Below, one piece after another: positions 27,273 through 35,846 of a stretch of DNA of 64,000 nt. The notes below the pieces were generated by a model that saw only the letters and a list, made by a program, of their open reading frames with translations, had not been told where the DNA came from and made no database searches. A program made the position numbers and the translations under genes. The stretch comes from an uncultured archaeon (lineage in GTDB: Archaea > Thermoproteota > Bathyarchaeia > 40CM-2-53-6 > CALIRQ01). The DNA is taken from positions 64,180 to 128,179 of the forward strand of contig CALIRQ010000007.1 of the NCBI GenBank assembly GCA_938042195.1, in the 5' to 3' direction. Numbering within the stretch: the stretch's first letter is position 1; every line of letters starts with the position of its first letter.

Positions 27273-28265
27273 ATGCGCGTCCTTATAACCGGCGGGACGG
27301 GATGGCTGGGATTCTACGTAACCGAGAGGTTCCTTAAGGAGGGGTATGAAGTCATATGCTATGATTCGAAGCCCAGCCCGTTTCCGGATTTCATCCAAGG
27401 GGACCTCGGGAAGGCGAAGGTGGTCAAGGGCGATATTTTGGAGCTACCCCACCTCCTGAGGGCCGTTAGGGCGAATGGGGTAGAGGGGATCGTCCATCTA
27501 GCCTTCGTGTTGAATGAGCCGTTGATGAGGGAGTTCCCCTTGGGCGTTGCTCACAGGGTAAACGTGGAAGGTACGATGAACGTCCTCGAAGCGGCTAGGC
27601 TATCGGACCTGAGACTCGTGTTCGCGAGCTCCGGCGCGGTCTTCGGCGACAGGCCCGACGCCAGGCCTGTGAAAGAGGACGACATCAGGCTGGAGAACAT
27701 AGACAGGATCTACGCGGCCAATAAGATAATGTGTGAGGCGATAGTGAACTCCTACGTTTCCGTTTACGGCCTAGACGCCGTTTCGATGAGGCCCGGCATG
27801 ATGTATGGCCCAGGGATGTGGATGCGATATCCGATCGCGGTACTCGTCGAGAGGGCAAACGACGGCATGCCGACCCGCCTCCCATTCGGTGGGGACGTCC
27901 CATTTGATTGGATCTACGGGAAGGATGCCGCCAAGGCCTTCTTCCTCGGATATAAGGTCCGCCCGATAAAGCATAGGGTCTTCAACATATCCGATGGAAG
28001 GGGGTATACGCTGAAGGAAACCGCCGAGGTCGTGAAGAGGCTGATCCCAAACGCTGTGATTGAGATTGGGCCCGGCTTTGTGGATAAGTCGAGATTGGAC
28101 TCGATAGAGGTGGAGGACCTCCGCAACTTCTTCCGCATGATGCCCTTGAGGGGCCCCATGGATAGCGGCAGGATAAGGGCGGAGCTGGGGTTCAAGCCGG
28201 ACTATACGCTGGAAGCTGGCATCGCGGAATATCTCAAGTGGTTGCGGTCCCGTAAGGGTCGGTGA
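27273..28265 (+). CDS. NAD-dependent epimerase/dehydratase family protein (first of two)
   Basis: A 330-residue extended SDR. N-terminal GGTGWLGFYVTERFL (Rossmann GxxGxxG), VHLAFVLNEPL, ASSGAVFGD and YAANKIMCEAIV (Tyr-X3-Lys) are present. Members interconvert or dehydrate nucleotide sugars, or oxidize uronates. A close relative lies at 34851. Start is ATG at 27273 after a TTGAG; an AAAAATATGAAAGGC stretch upstream is AT-rich. Substrate is unknown, but occurrence with SDR, RraA, BKACE and transporters fits degradation of a sugar-acid type compound. Confidence 0.88.
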   Translation: MRVLITGGTGWLGFYVTERFLKEGYEVICYDSKPSPFPDFIQGDLGKAKVVKGDILELPHLLRAVRANGVEGIVHLAFVLNEPLMREFPLGVAHRVNVEGTMNVLEAARLSDLRLVFASSGAVFGDRPDARPVKEDDIRLENIDRIYAANKIMCEAIVNSYVSVYGLDAVSMRPGMMYGPGMWMRYPIAVLVERANDGMPTRLPFGGDVPFDWIYGKDAAKAFFLGYKVRPIKHRVFNISDGRGYTLKETAEVVKRLIPNAVIEIGPGFVDKSRLDSIEVEDLRNFFRMMPLRGPMDSGRIRAELGFKPDYTLEAGIAEYLKWLRSRKGR

Positions 28266-28480
28266 ATGCCCACAGCCCCTGGCCCTTTGGGAACCTCATG
28301 ACCCCCCTCGAAGATTGACCAGCGCTAGAAATTCACCTAGCCCCGCATGGCCGGACAGGATGTCAGAATGGCGCAATTTCCGAGCGCCCATCATGGATAA
28401 ATAGGCACTATGAGTGATGGCCGATCAAAATTTGGTGAGTGAGATCTTCGGAACGGATGTCCCAATAATAGGCGGGGCGA

Positions 28481-28511
28481 GGCCAGCTTATCATTTCAGC
28501 TTAAGCTGGCC
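28481..28511. repeat. Perfect 10-bp inverted repeat (hairpin)
   Basis: GGCCAGCTTA (28481-28490) and TAAGCTGGCC (28502-28511) are exact complements around an 11-base loop. It lies in a gene-poor stretch after the epimerase, close to a gene remnant. It could be a hairpin of a lost transcript or the end of a decayed mobile element. No transposase is visible. Confidence 0.7.
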
Positions 28512-28624
28512 AGAATGTCGGCCCCCTCCTAAGGATAATCACTTATTGTAAAAATACGTAAAATTTACCTAAAATCAAGTTATGATTCAAATCATTGATC
28601 ACTCATTGATTCTTCATCCCGACC

Positions 28625-29060
28625 AGCGCACATATCTCCCACTCGGACCATTCAAAAGACTTCCCATCGAATAGGGAGGCCCTGAGGCGCTCGACCCGGG
28701 GCGTACTCCCCCCATCGGTCTCAATATCGCCGAATACAACAACTCGTCCTTTTCGGTGGAGAATACGGAGGTATAGGGCTGGCCGTCGAAACAGATGCCC
28801 GCTATTCGATCCGTCTCCTCAACGATTAATGCGCTTGCAGATCTTCGAGCGCCTCGCCGGTCCCTTTGGATTCGCTTGGCCCATCAAAGCTCGAGGCAAT
28901 AATTGAGTATTCCTCGGATAATGCCGTTATGAGTTTCCCCATCCAAGGTCATGAGCGTCGCATCGCATCCCCAGCCCCGATCTCTGCCGAGAAAATTCTC
29001 ATGGCAATCCAAAGGGATCGCTCTCTGGGGGCCTTCGAGAATAAGCCTTTGGCCCGTCCA
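28625..29060 (-). pseudogene. Remnant of an unidentified gene with frameshifts
   Basis: On the minus strand, coding-like peptide segments appear in successive but different frames: EGPQRAIPLDCHENFLGRDR and GWGCDATLMTLDGETHNGI, then SESKGTGEALEDLQAH, then IAGICFDGQPYTSVFSTEK, then RASLFDGKSFEWSEWEICAL ending at a stop near 28610. No single frame spans them. I read this as a gene of at least 140 codons broken by several indels. I cannot name the family. Sequencing error is an alternative, but several breaks in so short a span argue for decay. Confidence 0.45.
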
Positions 29061-29181
29061 TAAGGTGGCTGGGGGCCATTGGCATAAGGGGCGGTTCCGG
29101 GCTTAGCTAGGGCCCCTCAAATCGAGATCGTCGCAAATCTTTTAAAACTTTGGTAGATATACAAAGGTGGGGTGTCGATGT

Positions 29182-30000
29182 TTGGAGGCTGTAAAGGGTA
29201 GAAGATTATGGTGGCAGCAATTCACTAGGCCGGAGCTGGTGGAATATGCGAAGAAGGTGAGCGACATAGCCCTCCTGCCTTTGGGCTCCTTGGAGCAACA
29301 CGGCGAACATCTCCCCACCGGGGAGGATTCGTACCACGCCATCGGAATAGCTGAAAGGGTTGCGGAGAGAACGAAGGTCATGCTCCTCCCATGCCCCTGG
29401 TACGGCGCACACCCATATCAACACTATTATTACGCCGGGACGATACCGCTCAGGTTCGAGACTTATCACAACATGCTGAAGGACATAGTGAGGGGGGCCT
29501 CTTGGGCAGGGTTCAACAAATTCATACTCTTCAACTGCCACGGCCAGGAGTGGGCCATCTCCCCAGCCGTGCATGAGCTCGCGCTGGAGGGGTACTTCGT
29601 CGTGGCTCCCACGCTTTGGGAGATAACAAAGGAGGTCATAGCGAAGGTCATGGAGACGGGCTTCAGCCACGCGGATGAGTCGGAGACATCCTTGGGCCTG
29701 TACCTGATCCCGGAGCTAGTCGATATGTCGAAGGCGCATGACGAGCATCCGGAACCATTGATGGACGAAAAGTGGTACGCATCGCCCGGGACACTCGTGA
29801 GGAAACATGTGCCGTGGTACTCCGGGACGTTCTCGAAGCCCGAGTATAAGCACTTGAAGCATGGGGTCGTGGGCTCCCCGAGCAAGGCGACCGCCGATAA
29901 GGGCAAGGCCTTGGTCGATGCGGCGGTGGACTGGCTGGTGGAGTTCATAGAGGAGCTGAGGAGGAGGTATCCCCCGGGCGTCAAGCCGGAGGTGAAGTGA
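29182..30000 (+). CDS. Creatininase family amidohydrolase (paralog 1)
   Basis: A 272-residue protein of the creatininase family. The metal/catalytic blocks are LLPLGSLEQHGEHLPTGED (Glu, His, Asp ligands), ILFNCHGQEW and SHADESETSLGLY (His/Glu). The family includes creatinine amidohydrolase, FAPy deformylase and mycofactocin maturation MftE; all cleave amide-type bonds using two metals. TTG 29182 (or GTG 29167, five residues longer) is the start. A second copy lies 345 bases downstream. Promoter: TTTTAAAAC near 29139-29147. The true substrate is unknown. Confidence 0.88.
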   Translation: MEAVKGRRLWWQQFTRPELVEYAKKVSDIALLPLGSLEQHGEHLPTGEDSYHAIGIAERVAERTKVMLLPCPWYGAHPYQHYYYAGTIPLRFETYHNMLKDIVRGASWAGFNKFILFNCHGQEWAISPAVHELALEGYFVVAPTLWEITKEVIAKVMETGFSHADESETSLGLYLIPELVDMSKAHDEHPEPLMDEKWYASPGTLVRKHVPWYSGTFSKPEYKHLKHGVVGSPSKATADKGKALVDAAVDWLVEFIEELRRRYPPGVKPEVK

Positions 30001-30345
30001 GCGAGCTCCCACTTTTTCTCTATAATTCCTCATGCAATCCCTGTAGATTCGCTCTATATCCCCGCCTCGCCCCTTCTCGGGTTGCCCGCGAGGACCCTTT
30101 GTGGCGTTCGAGGCAAGCCTCGGGACGTCCCACTCCTGAATCCCGAGGACCTCGCCCATATGAGGATGTCGATATCCCTCGAGAGCTCCTTTATGGCATC
30201 GGGGCACCTCCTCAAGGCCTCCGCGCTCAAAACGCCCTCCATCGGCTCCAAGGCCCTCGTTACATAGGAATGACTCAGACAAGACTCACGAGAATTCCGA
30301 TAGAATTTTTATATACCATCCAAAACAATTTCATTGGGGAATCCT
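30001..30345. other. Gap between the creatininase paralogs, possibly holding a gene remnant
   Basis: Between the two paralogs the minus strand shows coding-like pieces in two frames (EPMEGVLSAEALRRCPDAIK and ELSRDIDILIWA, then QEWDVPRLASNATKGPRGQ) near 30040-30255, without a complete frame. They may be traces of a lost gene. A TATA-like TTTTTATATACC at about 30306-30317 would serve the downstream gene. No intact gene is visible. Confidence 0.3.
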
Positions 30346-31161
30346 ATGAGCTTGGAGAAGAAGCATTTATGGTGGCAATACCTGAGTTGGCCCGAGATCG
30401 TCGAGAGGGCGAAGAGATGCGATATAGCCCTTTTCCCAATGGGCTCCATAGAGCAACACGGCCCCCATCTTCCGACCGGCCATGATACGTTGCAACTGTT
30501 CAAGATCGGTGAGGCGGTAGCCGAGAGGACGGGCGCAATGCTCCTCCCATGCCCCTGGTACGGCGCGCATCCATACCACCATTGGCATTTCCCGGGCACG
30601 ATACCCCTGAAGATAGATACCTGCAGGGAGCTAGTCAAGGATGTCGTGAGAGGGGCCGCAAATGCCGGGTATAACAAATTCATAATCTTCTGGGGCCATG
30701 GGCAGGCCTTCGCCTTGGACCCCGCCGTACACGACCTGGGCCTAGAGGGGTACTTCGTCATCTCCGTCATGCTCTGGAACCTGGTGAAGGATATACATAC
30801 CGAAATCTTCGAGGACCCCTTCTGGCATGCGGACGAGGCCGAGACCTCGATCGGGCTCTATACGCACCCGGAGTTCGTGGATATGAGCAAGGCCGCGAAG
30901 GAGTTGCCGACCACGTTCGTGGACGGGAGGTTCGTGGAAGGGCCATCCGATAAGAAGGGGAGCTTCGCGGGCGAGTTCTGGCAGGGGACATGGGCGGCCC
31001 CCGAGTACAAGGACTTGAAGAAGGGGATAATAGGGGATGCGACGAAGGCCACCAGGGAGAAGGGGGAAAGATACGTGACCAAGGTCATAGAGCGCCTCAT
31101 AGAACTGGTCGAGCACATCAAGACGAGATACCCCGTTGGGGTCAAGCCCCCAGTCAAATGA
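30346..31161 (+). CDS. Creatininase family amidohydrolase (paralog 2)
   Basis: A 271-residue paralog of the gene at 29182, with matching blocks ALFPMGSIEQHGPHLPTGHD, IIFWGHGQAF and WHADEAETSIGLYTHPEFVD, so the two-metal site is complete in both. ATG 30346 is chosen over a TTG four codons upstream, and a TATA box lies about 30 bases upstream. Tandem members that keep all active-site residues could form a heteromer or act on related substrates. It is followed by a cupin and a BKACE gene on the same strand. Confidence 0.88.
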   Translation: MSLEKKHLWWQYLSWPEIVERAKRCDIALFPMGSIEQHGPHLPTGHDTLQLFKIGEAVAERTGAMLLPCPWYGAHPYHHWHFPGTIPLKIDTCRELVKDVVRGAANAGYNKFIIFWGHGQAFALDPAVHDLGLEGYFVISVMLWNLVKDIHTEIFEDPFWHADEAETSIGLYTHPEFVDMSKAAKELPTTFVDGRFVEGPSDKKGSFAGEFWQGTWAAPEYKDLKKGIIGDATKATREKGERYVTKVIERLIELVEHIKTRYPVGVKPPVK

Positions 31162-31402
31162 GTCAGGATGGGGATCGAAGCAAACCCCCTCGATTTTTTG
31201 CGAGTGCAAAATAAGGAAATGTAGCTCCAGCCATAGGGCCCCGGTGCCAGCCTCTCGAATGCAGGACCCCGAACGCCGCGGTGCGGATGGGCCCTCCTAT
31301 CGATGGGGACCAAAAAGGTCGAAGGAGTCCATTGAGCGGCGAGGTATGAAAAGGATTAAATTGGGGGCGGGGGACACAGATATCGGTTGAGGCGGAATTG
31401 GC

Positions 31403-31774
31403 ATGAGTGTGTTCGATACGAGGAAGGCTGAATTTTGGGAGATCCCCCACCACAAGGGGGTGAGGGCGAAGCTCCTGATGAGCGGGAATAGCATGACGAT
31501 GGTCCAAGTGGAGTTCGAGCCGGGATCGAGTGGGCCCGAGCACGTCCACCCCCATGAGCAGATCGGATTCGTCTTGAGGGGGGAGCTCGAGCTCAAGGCC
31601 GATGGGAAGACCCACGCCCTCAAGGAGGGCTACTCGTATTGGATCCCCCCGAATGTGCAACATAGCGTGAGAGGGATGGGCAGCGGGGGGCTCGTCGTGG
31701 AGGTCTTCCATCCCGTGAGGAAGGATCTATTGGAGAGGCAGTTCACCCAAAAGATCCTGAGGCCCACGACTTAA
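31403..31774 (+). CDS. Cupin-domain protein
   Basis: A 123-residue single cupin with motif 1 GPEHVHPHEQIGFVLRGELE (His, His, Glu ligands) and motif 2 KEGYSYWIPPNVQHSVRGMG. Similar proteins follow sugar-acid and amino-acid degrading enzymes. It stands between paralog 2 of the creatininases and the BKACE gene on the same strand. It may isomerize or sense the pathway substrate; function is not known. Confidence 0.82.
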   Translation: MSVFDTRKAEFWEIPHHKGVRAKLLMSGNSMTMVQVEFEPGSSGPEHVHPHEQIGFVLRGELELKADGKTHALKEGYSYWIPPNVQHSVRGMGSGGLVVEVFHPVRKDLLERQFTQKILRPTT

Positions 31775-31855
31775 GGTCCATTCGCTCGTCGCCCTCCTCT
31801 CGACTCCAAAAGTCTTTTATTTTGAAGGCCCTAAATCCCACATGGTGAATAAGTA

Positions 31856-32758
31856 GTGACTTGGAGGAGTTGGAGCCCCCTCGATTGGGAGGGGGAGGAG
31901 AGATCCCCGGAGCCGAGGAAGCTCATTATAGTGGCGGCGGCGCCGGGCGGGATGGTTTCCAAGGAACAGAATCCTCATCTGCCATGCAGCCCCGAGGAAA
32001 TAGCCAAGTATCACATAGAAGCCTATAGGGCTGGCGCGCAGATTTTCCATATACATGCGAGGGGCGAGGGATGCGTCCCCTCTTCCGATGTCAACCTTTA
32101 TCGTGAGATCATAAGCCGGGTCAAGGAAGAGTGCCCGGATGCGATCATCGACGCCTGCTTAGCGCATCCATTGGAGGAGGATACGGTGGAGGCTAGGCTG
32201 AGGCCGCTTTGCGAATCCGGCCTGCCGATAGACATAGCAACCTTCTCGGTTGGATCGCATAACGTCTTATATAAGAAGGGATCAACAGTCTATATCAATA
32301 GGCATGAGTATACTCTGCAGGCCATAGATTATCTGCTCGATAAGGGCATAAAACCCATGCTCGTCGTTTACAATCATAAGACCCTTGAGTGGGTCAAGAG
32401 ATACGTCGTGAAAACGGGCCTCATAGAGGAACCGTATTTGAACATAAGCTTGGGCCTCTTCGGCGAGCCCGCGGATATAGACATACTCAGGGGCTTGGTC
32501 AGGAAGCTCCCGGAGGAATGCATCTGGGTCCTCGAATCGGCCGGCCGGAACTGGCTTCCGCTCGCGGTCGAGGCGCTACTCTTGGGCGGAAACGTTAGGG
32601 CCGGGATGGAGGACGGCATATATATGTATCCTCACAGGGATGACCTGATCAAGAGCTCGGCCGAGGCCGTCGGGAAGATAGTGAGGATAGCGAAGGAGCT
32701 GGGCCGGGAGGTGGCGACGCCGAAGGAGGCCAGGATGATGCTCGGGCTGAGGGGATAG
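31856..32758 (+). CDS. Beta-keto acid cleavage enzyme (BKACE, DUF849) family protein
   Basis: A 300-residue TIM-barrel protein. It has the zinc-binding FHIHARG (HxH, residues 65 and 67), DACLAHPLEED, the loop GLFGEPADIDIL and the C-terminal NVRAGMEDGIYM that is diagnostic for BKACE. Family members condense a beta-keto acid with acetyl-CoA to give acetoacetate plus a CoA ester; the founding case is 3-keto-5-aminohexanoate cleavage in lysine fermentation. GTG 31856 is the only in-frame start that fits; a TATA-like TCTTTTATTTT lies about 40 bases upstream. Its keto-acid substrate may come from the neighbouring dehydrogenases. Confidence 0.88.
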   Translation: MTWRSWSPLDWEGEERSPEPRKLIIVAAAPGGMVSKEQNPHLPCSPEEIAKYHIEAYRAGAQIFHIHARGEGCVPSSDVNLYREIISRVKEECPDAIIDACLAHPLEEDTVEARLRPLCESGLPIDIATFSVGSHNVLYKKGSTVYINRHEYTLQAIDYLLDKGIKPMLVVYNHKTLEWVKRYVVKTGLIEEPYLNISLGLFGEPADIDILRGLVRKLPEECIWVLESAGRNWLPLAVEALLLGGNVRAGMEDGIYMYPHRDDLIKSSAEAVGKIVRIAKELGREVATPKEARMMLGLRG

Positions 32759-32894
32759 GCCGGAATCCATGGAAGGATCCAAAGGGCGGGCTTCGCTATG
32801 CCTTGAGGATTGTGTCGGCAGGGCGGGCTAACGATCGGGCCGGCTCCTTCACCCCTTTTTAAACTATATAAACACTACCATAGGCCATTAGAAA

Positions 32895-32906
32895 GTTTTA
32901 AATTTG
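32895..32906 (+). promoter_or_regulatory. TATA box for the symporter operon
   Basis: GTTTTAAATTTG lies about 32 bases before the TTG at 32938. A second TATA-like ACTATATAAAC is at 32863-32873, so there may be two start sites. Confidence 0.45.
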
Positions 32907-32937
32907 GAATGGGAGAACAAACATTTTTCGAGGAAAA

Positions 32938-33180
32938 TTGAGCGAGACGCAGAAGGAAAAATGGCCTAATATATTTGACATAAGTACTTGGTCCTTAAGG
33001 GGTAAACTCTTGGCCCTCGTCGGGGTACCCTGCTGGATCCTCTTGACCACCATAATCCCGTTGTTCTTCACAAAGCCCCTCTCGATCGGCGGATTCCCCG
33101 AGCTCTGGGTGGCCACCAATGTCGTCGGTTGGACTTGGCTGATCTTGGCTTGGATCATAGGCTTCGGCGTGAAGAGGTGA
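32938..33180 (+). CDS. Small two-helix membrane protein, symporter partner (DUF3311-like)
   Basis: An 80-residue protein with two hydrophobic segments (LLALVGVPCWILLTTIIPLFF and WVATNVVGWTWLILAWIIGF). It ends 7 bases before the sodium:solute symporter gene. Small membrane proteins of the DUF3311/DUF997 type occupy this position next to SSS-family carriers and may be subunits. Start is TTG. Its own activity is unknown. Confidence 0.75.
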   Translation: MSETQKEKWPNIFDISTWSLRGKLLALVGVPCWILLTTIIPLFFTKPLSIGGFPELWVATNVVGWTWLILAWIIGFGVKR

Positions 33181-33187
33181 CCGTGGG

Positions 33188-34744
33188 ATGATAACAAGAG
33201 AAGCGATCGTATTGGCCATGGCCATAGGCTACATAGTGTTGCTCTTCATCCTCGGCGGCTTAGGGAAATGGATCAGGCTCAGGGAGAAGACGATAACCGA
33301 ATTCTTCAGGCCCTCTGGCATCGCGCCCGCTTGGATGCTTTGGTTCGCGATGGGCGCGAACATGCACACGGCATTCGCCATACCGGGCTCCATGGGCTTC
33401 TATTACGCGCATGGTGTAGGCTTCACGATGCACTGGGTCTGGACGCTCACGACCCCGCTGTTCGTCATGTACGTCTTGGGCCCGAGGCTGCGCGCCGTCG
33501 CCCAGAAATACGGCTACGTTACGGTCTCCGAAATGCTCGGCGACTTCTACGAGAGCCCGACGCTGGCCGCATTCATAGCCATATTCCTCTCGGTCGCCAA
33601 CATGGCCTACTTCACGGCGAACGTCATAGGGCCGGCGACGATGCTGTCCTTCGGGACCGGGGGCCTCGTGCCATATGAGTGGGCCATACTCATAATCCTA
33701 CTCGTCATAATGGGCTACTGTTTCGCCGGGGGCTTCAAATCCGTCTTCTTCACGGACGTACTTCAAGGCCTTCTGATGCTCGTGGCGACCTGGGGCGCGG
33801 CCTTCTTCATGCTCTCCCTATTCAACTGGAACTCTTACGCGTTATTCAGCAAGGTTTATGAGATCTCGCCGAAGCACTTGAGCATACCGGGAGCCCTTGG
33901 CCTAGTAACTCCGGCTTGGTGGTTCTCCTTCTCCTTCGCCCCGCACGTCTTCCATTGGGCGATACAGCCTAGGAACTTCGCATACTACCAGCTCGCCAAA
34001 TCCAACGAGGAGATCAGGAGGAACGCGCTCCTCATGGGTCTCTACCTCTCCATGATATACATGCCAGTGGTCATACTGGGGCTGGGGGTGAAGGCCCTGA
34101 TGCCCGAGCCGCCCAAGGTGGGCGCTTGGACCGGGCCCGACGCGGCCTTCCCAACCTTCATGGCGGCCAACGCGCCGATAATCCTGTGGGGGATCTTGGT
34201 GGCGGGCTCCATGGCAGCCGGCCAATCCACGATGGACTCGGACCTCGTGAGCCACTCGGGAATGCTCGTGAGGGACGTATACATGAAGATAAAGAAGGGC
34301 GCGAGCCCTGAGCACTACCTCAAGGTCGGGAGGCTCCTCGTCATACTATTTGGAATAGTGACTGTCTACATATCCACCTATGCAGCCAAGTTGCCGATCA
34401 TTACGCTCCTGACGCCATTGTCCACCGGGGTCGTCGGTTGCCTCTTCTTGCCCATATTGGGCGCCGTCCTGCCCATGGGCAAGTTCAAGGTGACGAAGGC
34501 CGGGGTATGGGCAGCGCTGATAGTTGGCATAATAGTCAACCTCCTGACGATGAGCCCGAACTTCGTTGGCTCTCCCAAATGGCTCCAGAACCCAGGGGGC
34601 TTCCACTTTAACTTGGCTGTTAACGTAGCCGCAATCGTGGCCGGAGTCTTGGTCAGCCTGGTCACGAAGCCCCCCTCCAGGGACAAGCTGGAGAAGTTCC
34701 ACCTCTTCCTAGCCCAAGAGTTCGCCAAAGGTAAGGCGGCCTAA
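33188..34744 (+). CDS. Sodium:solute symporter (SSS) family transporter
   Basis: A 518-residue integral membrane protein with about 13 hydrophobic segments. It has the SSS signatures ITEFFRPSGIAPAWMLWFAMG and FAGGFKSVFFTDVLQGLLML near helix 5, and VAGSMAAGQSTMDSDL, where the Ser of the sodium site is expected. Such carriers take up sugars, amino acids or organic acids with Na+. Coupled to the small two-helix protein upstream. It is followed by a poly-T terminator and then an epimerase. Its placement in the island indicates uptake of the pathway substrate. Confidence 0.92.
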   Translation: MITREAIVLAMAIGYIVLLFILGGLGKWIRLREKTITEFFRPSGIAPAWMLWFAMGANMHTAFAIPGSMGFYYAHGVGFTMHWVWTLTTPLFVMYVLGPRLRAVAQKYGYVTVSEMLGDFYESPTLAAFIAIFLSVANMAYFTANVIGPATMLSFGTGGLVPYEWAILIILLVIMGYCFAGGFKSVFFTDVLQGLLMLVATWGAAFFMLSLFNWNSYALFSKVYEISPKHLSIPGALGLVTPAWWFSFSFAPHVFHWAIQPRNFAYYQLAKSNEEIRRNALLMGLYLSMIYMPVVILGLGVKALMPEPPKVGAWTGPDAAFPTFMAANAPIILWGILVAGSMAAGQSTMDSDLVSHSGMLVRDVYMKIKKGASPEHYLKVGRLLVILFGIVTVYISTYAAKLPIITLLTPLSTGVVGCLFLPILGAVLPMGKFKVTKAGVWAALIVGIIVNLLTMSPNFVGSPKWLQNPGGFHFNLAVNVAAIVAGVLVSLVTKPPSRDKLEKFHLFLAQEFAKGKAA

Positions 34745-34754
34745 GGGATCTCAA

Positions 34755-34775
34755 ATTTTCCCTTTTTTCTTTTTA
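34755..34775 (+). terminator. Poly-T transcription terminator after the symporter
   Basis: Runs of T (ATTTTCCCTTTTTTCTTTTT) begin 11 bases after the symporter stop. T-rich runs are the standard intrinsic terminator for archaeal RNA polymerase. Confidence 0.65.
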
Positions 34776-34850
34776 TCCACCCCAGTATCGAGCTTAACCC
34801 TCACGCCATAGCGCATAAGGTTTATCTTCGGAAAAAACATCGCGTCAACC

Positions 34851-35801
34851 ATGAGAGTCCTCATTACTGGAGGCACCGGGCTGGTGGGCTCATATGCAAC
34901 GAGGGCGCTCCTATCCAGAGGGAAGTCTGTAATAGCCTACGACGCCAGCCCGGAAACCGGCCATATGCGGGATATCGCGAATAGGATCGAAATAGTGAGG
35001 GGGGACGTAACCAAGCCGTTCGACTTGATGCGCGCGCTGAAGGCCCGGGGGATCGAAAGCGTAGTCCACCTCGCGGCCCTCTTGACGCCTTATGCCCAGA
35101 GGTTCCCGATGGATGCCCTAAGGGTCAACGTGGAGGGCACGATGAACGTCCTCGAAGCCGCTAGGCTCTTGGACTTGAGGAGGGTCGTCTTCGCGAGCTC
35201 CATAGCCGTTTACGGAGCCACCCCGGAGGGGCCCTTGGACGAGGATTTCCCAAAGAACCCGACCACGATCTACGGCGCATTCAAGCTGGCCTCCGAGCAC
35301 ATAGGCCTGAATTATTACAGGGACTATGGGGTGGATTTCATCGCGCTCAGATTCCCCCTCGTTTACGGCCTGGGCGGGGTGAGGGGCTTCAGGGTCGTGG
35401 AGGAGATCGTTACGAAGTGCGTAAGCGGGCTCGTCGCCAAGGTCCCGGAGAGCGACGACAAATGGGAGCTCGTATATGGCCCGGATGCGGGCGAGGCCGT
35501 CGCTTTGGCCTTGGAGGCGAGCCCAAGCAAATTGAGGCATAGGGTATTCAACATAGGGAGCGGGCAATTCTATTCCTTCAAGGAAGTGGCCGAGATCGTC
35601 CGGGAGTTCATACCGGACGCGAGGTTCGAGGTCAGCAAGGAGTTCGATATCAGGAACCCGGCCAAGGGGATCTTCGATCCGAGCAGGGCCAGGGATGAAT
35701 TGGGATATTCCCCTAAGTACGATATAAGGAGCGGCTTAAGGGACCTCATAGAGAAGGTGAGAGGGATCGGGTTAGCGCCCAAGGGGACTGGCCCTCAATA
35801 G
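34851..35801 (+). CDS. NAD-dependent epimerase/dehydratase family protein (second)
   Basis: A 316-residue extended SDR related to the one at 27273: GGTGLVGSYATRALL, VVHLAALLTPYAQ, FASSIAVYG and a Tyr-X3-Lys in YGAFKLASEHIGLNYY. NAD(P)-dependent epimerization, dehydration or oxidation of a sugar or nucleotide sugar is expected. A TATA-like GGTTTATCTT lies about 30 bases before the ATG. It follows the symporter terminator and so has its own promoter. Two such enzymes around one transporter are unusual. Confidence 0.88.
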   Translation: MRVLITGGTGLVGSYATRALLSRGKSVIAYDASPETGHMRDIANRIEIVRGDVTKPFDLMRALKARGIESVVHLAALLTPYAQRFPMDALRVNVEGTMNVLEAARLLDLRRVVFASSIAVYGATPEGPLDEDFPKNPTTIYGAFKLASEHIGLNYYRDYGVDFIALRFPLVYGLGGVRGFRVVEEIVTKCVSGLVAKVPESDDKWELVYGPDAGEAVALALEASPSKLRHRVFNIGSGQFYSFKEVAEIVREFIPDARFEVSKEFDIRNPAKGIFDPSRARDELGYSPKYDIRSGLRDLIEKVRGIGLAPKGTGPQ

Positions 35802-35846
35802 GACCTCGGACCGCCTCCGCCTCTGCTGGCTTATTCTTGACATAAT

